Assembly: GCA_003235555.1 (NCBI GenBank)
Contig: QJVY01000255.1
Span: forward strand, 1-37,888
Length of the DNA: 37,888 nucleotides
Direction: 5' to 3'
Origin: Ignavibacteria bacterium
Lineage (GTDB): Bacteria > Bacteroidota > Ignavibacteria > UBA10030 > SZUA-254
The translations under genes and the position numbers were made by a program. Below, piece by piece: positions 33,439 through 37,888 of the stretch. The notes below the pieces were generated by a model. It saw only the letters and a list, made by a program, of their open reading frames with translations. It ran no database searches and was not told the DNA's origin. Position 1 is the first letter of the stretch; each line of letters begins with the position of its first letter.

Positions 33439-33720
33439 ATGGAATTGCTGTCCGAAAAAGACATCACTGTAAAACTCGCCGGCCTGCGGGGCTGGACCAG
33501 GGAGGGAAAGGAGATCAGGAAGACCTTCGACCTGAAGGACTTCGCCCGCTCGGTCGGGTTCGTCGCCTCGGTGGCGCTCCTGGCCGAAAAGGCCAACCAC
33601 CACCCGGACATCGACATCAGGTGGAGCAAGGTCTCCCTGGCGCTCTCCACGCACAGCGCCGGCGGTCTGACCGAAAAGGATTTTTCGCTCGCCGCCGGTA
33701 TCGACGGACTGGAGAAATGA
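33439..33720 (+). CDS. Pterin-4a-carbinolamine dehydratase family protein (PhhB/DCoH)
   Basis: 93 residues, the usual length. The family dehydrates 4a-hydroxytetrahydrobiopterin formed by aromatic amino acid hydroxylases; many bacterial members have no known partner hydroxylase. The signature is intact: E-x3-HHPDIDIRW near residues 50-62, then a 9-residue gap to a His in THSAGGLTEKD. A GGAAGG site precedes the ATG. Its TGA overlaps the ATG of pyrE (ATGA), so the two are co-translated. No hydroxylase gene is present in the window, so a role in pterin recycling here is not shown. Confidence 0.9.
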   Translation: MELLSEKDITVKLAGLRGWTREGKEIRKTFDLKDFARSVGFVASVALLAEKANHHPDIDIRWSKVSLALSTHSAGGLTEKDFSLAAGIDGLEK

Positions 33721-34292
33721 TCAGCCGGGAAGAAATCCTCGGAATGTTCCGAGAGACCGGGGCGCTGCTGGAGGGGCATTTCCAGCTGACGAGCGGCCTC
33801 CACAGCCCGCATTACTTCCAGTGCGCGAAGGTGCTCCAGTACCCCGAATACACACGGACCCTCTGCGAAGCGATCGTCGGGCAGTACCACGCCCGGGGAG
33901 CGGACGCCGTGATCGCGCCCGCCCTCGGCGGGATCGTCGTGGGGCAGGAGGTGGGGAGACAGCTCAACCTCAGGACCATGTTCGCCGAGCGGAAAGACGG
34001 CTCCATGCAGCTCCGCCGCGGGTTTTCCATCGCACCGGGGGAGAACATCATCGTCTGCGAGGACGTGGTGACGACGGGAGGTTCGGTCTCGGAGGTGATC
34101 ACGATCGTTCGCGGCCTCGGAGGCGTCATCGCCGGCGTGGGGGCGATCGTGGACCGCAGCGGCGGGAAGTCGGGCCTGAAGGATTTTTTCGCCCCGCTGG
34201 TGATGGACGCGCTCACCTATAAACCGGAAGTCTGCCCCCTCTGCGCGCAGGGAACGCCGGTCGAAAAGCCGGGGAGCAGGAACGCGAAGTGA
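33717..34292 (+). CDS. pyrE: Orotate phosphoribosyltransferase
   Basis: 191 residues. It joins orotate and PRPP to give orotidine 5'-phosphate, the fifth step of pyrimidine synthesis. FQLTSGLHSPHYFQCAKVLQ near residue 22 is the substrate-binding opening, FAERKDGSMQLRRGF carries the catalytic lysine/arginine loop, and the PRPP motif is IIVCEDVVTTGGSV. The tail EVCPLCAQGTPVEKPGS has a CPLC pair seen in the Thermus-type PyrE subgroup. ATG 33717 overlaps the preceding stop, and its own TGA overlaps the GTG of the NUDIX gene. With carB at 2468-6272, two pyrimidine enzymes are in this window but far apart. Confidence 0.95.
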   Translation: MISREEILGMFRETGALLEGHFQLTSGLHSPHYFQCAKVLQYPEYTRTLCEAIVGQYHARGADAVIAPALGGIVVGQEVGRQLNLRTMFAERKDGSMQLRRGFSIAPGENIIVCEDVVTTGGSVSEVITIVRGLGGVIAGVGAIVDRSGGKSGLKDFFAPLVMDALTYKPEVCPLCAQGTPVEKPGSRNAK

Positions 34293-35002
34293 CGCTGAAA
34301 CTGGTGAAGCGCACCACGGTGTTCGAGGGCCGCGTCTTCGACATCATCGTCGACGACGTGGAATACCCCTCGGGAAACCACTCGGTCAGGGAAGTCGCCC
34401 GGCACGCCGGGGGGGCGGTGGTCGTGCCGGTGCTGGACGACGGCGGCCTGGTGATGATCCGGCAACACCGATACCCGCTCGACGAGGTGATCTGGGAACT
34501 GCCGGCAGGAAAGCTCGACAGGGGGGAGGACCCCCTCGCCTGCGCGAAACGCGAGCTGGAGGAGGAGACCGGCTACACGGCCGGGGAGTGGAAACTCCTG
34601 AATTCGATCTTCACCACGCCCGGTTTCTGCGACGAGGTGCTGCATATCTATCTCGCCCGCGGACTCGCCCCCTCACCCGGCGGGAGGAGACCGGAGGAGG
34701 GGGAAGAATCGATGACCGTCCATGAAGTACCCTTCGCGGACGCGGTGGAGATGATCTCGAAGATGGAAATACGGGACGGGAAATCGATCTGCGGCATACT
34801 CCAGGCCGCCCCGCTTCTGGGACCACCCGCCCGGGCCGGAGAGGGTGAACGGATGTACCGCGCGGAGATCGCCAGGTGCGTCCATCCGGGGTGCCCGGGG
34901 CGTCCCCTGGAACTTTCCTACTATGAGCGGAACAACTGGGCGACATCGGAGATGCAGTGCGACACCTGCCGTACCAGGTTTACGATGAAGTTTGAGATTT
35001 AA
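34289..35002 (+). CDS. NUDIX hydrolase (ADP-ribose pyrophosphatase-like) with C-terminal four-cysteine tail
   Basis: 237 residues. The NUDIX box G-x5-E-x7-REL-x-EE-x-G (74-96, GKLDRGEDPLACAKREL then EEETGY) is complete and the IRQHRYPL and WELPAG segments preceding it match NudF/ADP-ribose pyrophosphatases, which hydrolyse nucleoside-diphosphate linkages. These enzymes are usually 180-210 residues. Here about 50 extra residues follow and carry Cys197, Cys202, Cys224 and Cys227 (CVHPGC and CDTC), a zinc-ribbon pattern. NudC has a zinc ribbon too, but before the NUDIX domain. Start GTG 34289 overlaps the pyrE stop. The downstream ferredoxin has its own promoter. Confidence 0.88.
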   Translation: MTLKLVKRTTVFEGRVFDIIVDDVEYPSGNHSVREVARHAGGAVVVPVLDDGGLVMIRQHRYPLDEVIWELPAGKLDRGEDPLACAKRELEEETGYTAGEWKLLNSIFTTPGFCDEVLHIYLARGLAPSPGGRRPEEGEESMTVHEVPFADAVEMISKMEIRDGKSICGILQAAPLLGPPARAGEGERMYRAEIARCVHPGCPGRPLELSYYERNNWATSEMQCDTCRTRFTMKFEI

Positions 35003-35020
35003 TTTTTCAATGGTTATTTT
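34992..35020 (+). promoter_or_regulatory. Predicted promoter of the ferredoxin gene
   Basis: TTGAGA (34992-34997), 17-base spacer, TATTTT (35015-35020), overlapping the end of the NUDIX gene; leader of about 27 bases to the ATG at 35054. Confidence 0.45.
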
Positions 35021-35053
35021 AACAACGCTTTTTCACAATCATCTGGACGATCA

Positions 35054-35494
35054 ATGCCGGTTATCACACTAGAGAAAGAAGGAAAAACCATCGAGGTGGA
35101 GGCGGGCGCGAACCTGAGGAAGACGCTCCTGCAAAACGGCGTCTCCCCGTACAAGGGTCTCGACAGGGTCCTCAACTGCCTCGGGAACGGGCTCTGCGGA
35201 ACCTGCAGGGTGGAGGTGGCGGACGGCAAGGGTGCATCGCCGATGACTCCCGTCGAGGAATCGGCGCTCGTCGGTTTCTTTCCACTCTACGGCAGGCAGA
35301 TCCCGAAAAACGTACGGCTCTCGTGCAGGGCCACGGTCACCGGTGACATGACCCTCCGCACCCACCCGGACATCCCGATCGACTGGAAACTCACGAAAGA
35401 GCGACTGATCATGACGGCGATCTGGACGTTCTTCGGCGGAGCACTGCTCTTCGTGACCGCACGGCTGCTCCTGGAGATCGCCACCGGGAGATAA
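35054..35494 (+). CDS. 2Fe-2S ferredoxin with a C-terminal membrane anchor
   Basis: 146 residues. An N-terminal beta-grasp [2Fe-2S] domain (about 1-105) has four ligand cysteines, C42, C48, C51 and C91, in a C-x5-C-x2-C pattern (NCLGNGLCGTC, then LSCRA). This is the spacing of adrenodoxin-type more than plant-type (C-x4-C-x2-C) ferredoxins. A basic WKLTKER stretch leads into one transmembrane helix (about 119-140, MTAIWTFFGGALLFVTARLLL). The cluster therefore probably sits at the cytosolic face of the membrane as an electron carrier. Partner enzymes are not in the window. It starts 51 bases after the NUDIX gene. Confidence 0.88.
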   Translation: MPVITLEKEGKTIEVEAGANLRKTLLQNGVSPYKGLDRVLNCLGNGLCGTCRVEVADGKGASPMTPVEESALVGFFPLYGRQIPKNVRLSCRATVTGDMTLRTHPDIPIDWKLTKERLIMTAIWTFFGGALLFVTARLLLEIATGR

Positions 35495-35549
35495 ACCGGT
35501 ACAGTCCGGACTTCGAACGTCAACGTGTTCCACGACCCACCGTCATCTC

Positions 35550-35575
35550 TGGGGTAATCACCCCATATTCCTTAT
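35550..35575 (+). terminator. Weak terminator-like hairpin after the ferredoxin gene
   Basis: TGGGGT (35550-35555), AATC loop, ACCCCA (35560-35565), followed by a T-rich but interrupted stretch. Tentative. Confidence 0.35.
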
Positions 35576-35611
35576 TCCCCTCTTATTTTTATCAATCTGC
35601 GGGAATTCCTC

Positions 35612-35640
35612 TTGACAAGATTCGCAAAATTTAATACAAT
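35612..35640 (+). promoter_or_regulatory. Promoter of the two-component system genes
   Basis: TTGACA (35612-35617), 17-base spacer, TACAAT (35635-35640); a near-consensus sigma70 site. Leader of about 22 bases to the ATG at 35669. Confidence 0.7.
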
Positions 35641-35668
35641 ATTCGTGTAATTTAACGGTGTCTCCCTG

Positions 35669-36391
35669 ATGTTTCAAACAGCAACCATCCGCCGGCATTT
35701 ACCCGGCCCGATACAAATGGAAGAGCAAACGGAGGAAAGCGGAATAGACCGGAACGAAGGGCGGATCAGAGCCCTGGACCTCCACGATGAAACGGGACAG
35801 CTCCTCACCGCCGTGCTGATCAACCTCCAGCACCTCGAAAAACTCACGGACATGGACCGGCTGAAGGACACCGTGCGGGACACCCGGGACCTGATCGAGC
35901 TCCTCTTCCATTCGATCCGTTCATACCTCAACGGAGCGGACAGCGTTCCAGCCCGTTTTGGCGATCGCATGCCGGAGATCGTACCCGCCCTCCGGCGGCT
36001 CGCGGGCGATTTTTCCCGACGGACCGGGATCGAGATCGATCTGGAGACGGAGTGCGATCCGGAGCGCCTTCCGAGGGAACACAAGGTGGTCATTTACCGC
36101 GTCGTGCAGGAGAGCCTCACCAACGTTTTCAAACATTCGGCGGCAAGCCGCGTCACCGTCCGCTGCGGCCGGACGCCGGAGAGAATCCGCCTCGAAATCG
36201 AGGACGACGGCCTGAGACCTGAGGGCATCGTCCGCACCGCGTCCGTCAGAGTGGCGGGGGGAGTGAGCGGGGGGAACGGAATGCGGGGGATGCGGGAGCG
36301 GATCAGGTTAATCGGCGGGGAGTTCCGGGCGGAACTCGTCACCGGCCGCGGGATGTCGATAGTGGTGGACCTTCCCTACAACATCTCCTGA
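35669..36391 (+). CDS. Cytosolic histidine kinase of the NarL/DegS (HisKA_3) type without sensor domain
   Basis: 240 residues. The dimerisation/phosphoacceptor helix has RALDLHDETGQLLTAVL with His39 as phosphosite, and a second helix around residues 60-90. The HATPase domain shows the N box VVQESLTNVFKHSAASRV, a degenerate G1 box (IEDDGL) and NGMRGMRERIRLIGGEF as the G2 region. There is no membrane helix and only about 30 residues before the phosphoacceptor, so the signal must come from a partner or the cytosol. An ATG at 35717 (MEEQTEES) is an alternative start. The response regulator starts 25 bases downstream, on the same transcript. Confidence 0.85.
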   Translation: MFQTATIRRHLPGPIQMEEQTEESGIDRNEGRIRALDLHDETGQLLTAVLINLQHLEKLTDMDRLKDTVRDTRDLIELLFHSIRSYLNGADSVPARFGDRMPEIVPALRRLAGDFSRRTGIEIDLETECDPERLPREHKVVIYRVVQESLTNVFKHSAASRVTVRCGRTPERIRLEIEDDGLRPEGIVRTASVRVAGGVSGGNGMRGMRERIRLIGGEFRAELVTGRGMSIVVDLPYNIS

Positions 36392-36416
36392 CACCATCAA
36401 CCATGGAGGAACAAAG

Positions 36417-37052
36417 ATGATCTCGATATTGCTCGCCGACGACCACACCATCGTCCGAAAGGGGTTCCGCCTCCTTCTGGAACATGAACCGGACGTGAAC
36501 GTCCTCGGCGAGGCGGCGAACGGCCGCGAGGCCGTGGAGATGGCGGTGAAACTCAAACCCGACGTCGTGCTCATGGACATCATGATGCCGGAACTGAACG
36601 GTTTCCAGGCCACGCAACGGCTCCGCCTCATGGACGATTCAATCCGCGTGCTGATCCTGTCGATGTATTCGAGCCAGGACCACGTTCACCAGGTGGTCCA
36701 GTCCGGGGCGTCGGGATACCTCCTGAAGCAGTGCGCCCCGAGGGACCTTCTCTCAGCGGTGAAGGAGATCGCGGGGGGGAAGACCTACTTCGCCCCGGCG
36801 GTGTCGCGCCAGGTGCTCGATTTCAGGAGGCAGTACCGCGCCGACAAGGGTTCGATCCTGACGACACGTGAATTCGAGGTCCTGCAGCTCGTCGCCGAAG
36901 GAAAGACCAACAAGGACATCGGGGGTAACCTGTTCATCAGCGTGAAGACGGTCGAGAAACACCGGCAGAGGCTCATGGACAAGCTGGGGATTCATGACGT
37001 GGCCGGCCTCACGCGCTACGCGATCGCGCGCGGGATCGTGGACGTCTACTGA
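36417..37052 (+). CDS. NarL/FixJ family response regulator
   Basis: 211 residues. The receiver domain has ADDHTIVRKGFRLLLE with acidic D8/D9, phosphoaccepting Asp54 in VVLMDIMMPELNG, and the switch residues in LILSMYSS and YLLKQCAP. The LuxR-type DNA-binding domain is LTTREFEVLQLVAEGKTNKD followed by LFISVKTVEKHRQRLMDKLG. It most likely receives phosphate from the kinase directly upstream and activates or represses transcription; target genes are unknown. An AGGA site precedes the ATG. It ends at a convergent junction with the IMPase gene; no adjacent gene hints at the regulon. Confidence 0.94.
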   Translation: MISILLADDHTIVRKGFRLLLEHEPDVNVLGEAANGREAVEMAVKLKPDVVLMDIMMPELNGFQATQRLRLMDDSIRVLILSMYSSQDHVHQVVQSGASGYLLKQCAPRDLLSAVKEIAGGKTYFAPAVSRQVLDFRRQYRADKGSILTTREFEVLQLVAEGKTNKDIGGNLFISVKTVEKHRQRLMDKLGIHDVAGLTRYAIARGIVDVY

Positions 37053-37060
37053 CCGCTGCC

Positions 37061-37097
37061 GCCGGCCGGTTCAGGCCGGGGCCGAGGGGCGGCCGGC
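37061..37097. other. GC-rich inverted repeat at a convergent junction
   Basis: GCCGGCCG (37061-37068) and CGGCCGGC (37090-37097) can pair, with smaller repeats between. It lies between the convergent response-regulator and IMPase genes and has no T run on either strand. It may stop or stall transcripts from both sides, but this is not shown. Confidence 0.3.
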
Positions 37098-37107
37098 CGC
37101 GGGGAAC

Positions 37108-37888
37108 TCAGGGCAGGCTGATCGAATCGAGGAGTTCGCGGTGGACCACGCCATTGGAGGCCGCGATGGCTTTTCCGCGGATGTCGCACGGGCCGCCCCC
37201 GAAGTCTGAGACCGTTCCCCCCGCCTCGGTGACCAGGAGCATCCCCGCGGCGACGTCCCAGGGGGCAAGCCCCACCTCCCAGAACCCCTCGTAACGGCCG
37301 CACGCCACGTAGGCGAGGTCGATGGCGGCCGAACCCATCCGCCTGACCGCCTGCGCGGTTTTCAGGACCTTCGCGAACCGTTCGATCGTCCGGTCGGGGT
37401 TCTCGCTGATGTTGTAGGGAAAACCGGTCACCAGCAGGCTCCGCCGGATGGTCCCCACCGTCGAGACGCGGACCGGCGCGCCGTTGAGCGTCGTGCCCCC
37501 GCCCGATTCGGCGCTGAACAGTTCATCGAGGTTCGGGTCGTAGATGACACCCGCGACGATTTTCCCCCCGTGCTCGATCCCGATGGAGACGCAGAAAACC
37601 GGGAAAGCGTGCGTGTAATTCGTCGTCCCGTCGAGGGGATCGATGACCCACCGGTACCCGGAGGTGCCGGAGCCGGCCTTTCCGCTTTCCTCCGCAAGGA
37701 TATCGTCGCCGGGGAATTTCGACCGGACGGCCGCGATGATCATCGCCTCAGAGCCCCTGTCGATTTCGGTGACGAGGTTCTTGCCCCCGTCGTCCTTGTC
37801 CGTGACCGACCGGACCTTCCCGAGGTTTTCGATGAGGAAGCGTCCCGCCGCGCGGGCGGCGTCAATCGCGGTGGTGAGTCTTGAAGTT
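37108..37888 (-). CDS. Inositol monophosphatase family protein (5' end missing)
   Basis: About 259 residues are visible; the start lies beyond the right edge, and residues before the internal Met at 37743 (NLVTEIDRGSEAM) belong to the gene. Metal-binding motifs of the IMPase/SuhB/FBPase superfamily are complete: DDILAEESG, IDPLDGTTNY, and GLAPWDVAAGMLLVTEAGG. The family dephosphorylates inositol monophosphate, and related members act on fructose 1,6-bisphosphate, PAP or histidinol phosphate. Closest in appearance to SuhB-type inositol monophosphatases, but substrate is not certain. It converges with the response-regulator gene. Confidence 0.92.
   Translation of the reverse strand, partial: TSRLTTAIDAARAAGRFLIENLGKVRSVTDKDDGGKNLVTEIDRGSEAMIIAAVRSKFPGDDILAEESGKAGSGTSGYRWVIDPLDGTTNYTHAFPVFCVSIGIEHGGKIVAGVIYDPNLDELFSAESGGGTTLNGAPVRVSTVGTIRRSLLVTGFPYNISENPDRTIERFAKVLKTAQAVRRMGSAAIDLAYVACGRYEGFWEVGLAPWDVAAGMLLVTEAGGTVSDFGGGPCDIRGKAIAASNGVVHRELLDSISLP

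Noticed and set aside
1-37888. CRISPR arrays, tRNA/rRNA genes, insertion sequences, prophage or defence genes
   Set aside because: No repeated spacer pattern, cloverleaf or TTCGA-containing tRNA arm, transposase, integrase or terminal inverted repeats were seen in any intergenic region or frame. All intergenic regions are under 200 bases.

Overview
This is a gene-dense, GC-rich chromosomal segment (37,888 bases) of a Gram-negative bacterium. A secreted protein at 24163-25596 ends in a type IX secretion (T9SS type A) sorting domain of the YPNPFNPSTTI kind. There are also two predicted outer-membrane barrels, a lipoprotein and a TolC-MacA-MacB-like efflux set. Together these point to the Bacteroidota/Chlorobiota/Ignavibacteriota (FCB) group, probably a high-GC lineage outside class Bacteroidia. 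The promoters I can read are TTGNNN-N17-TATATT-like, not the TTTG/TANNTTTG type described for Bacteroidia. I see no tRNA, rRNA, CRISPR array, insertion sequence, phage gene or integration site, and no gene-free stretch longer than 300 bases. Long open frames antisense to real genes are by-products of the GC-rich coding.

Left part (1-6926). On the minus strand are a membrane protein of unknown function, apaG, a RidA-family protein and purK, which is cut by the window edge. The plus strand then carries a pyrimidine/arginine locus in which the large subunit of carbamoyl-phosphate synthetase is split into two genes. A secreted Spy/CpxP-like protein gene lies between the halves and an outer-membrane barrel gene follows them, ending at a strong terminator.

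Middle (6957-17989). uvrA (+) is followed by a minus-strand barrel protein, an RlmI-type rRNA methyltransferase and a class I (DhnA-type) fructose-bisphosphate aldolase. Divergent from the aldolase is a multi-pass membrane protein. A plus-strand operon then encodes a GT-C glycosyltransferase, a Gfo/Idh/MocA oxidoreductase and a CCA-adding/poly(A) polymerase-type nucleotidyltransferase with an HD domain.

Efflux and secretion (18031-26053). An outer-membrane TolC-like factor, a MacA-like adaptor, a MacB-type ATPase and two tandem MacB-type permeases form one operon closed by a terminator. The T9SS cargo protein and a small membrane protein follow as separate units.

Right part (26079-37888). 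A four-gene minus-strand operon encodes a membrane protein, an aldehyde dehydrogenase, a PsbP-like lipoprotein and a 569-residue Rossmann protein of unknown function. It diverges from a protoporphyrinogen oxidase gene. Next come murI, a tightly coupled phhB-like/pyrE/NUDIX set whose NUDIX protein has a C-terminal four-cysteine tail, a membrane-anchored 2Fe-2S ferredoxin, a sensorless histidine kinase with a NarL-type regulator, and an inositol-monophosphatase family gene cut by the right edge.

Most of the window is housekeeping. The points most worth a second look are the interrupted carB, the NUDIX-zinc-ribbon fusion, the orphan Rossmann protein and its operon, and the consistent promoter pattern, which predicts several leaderless mRNAs.
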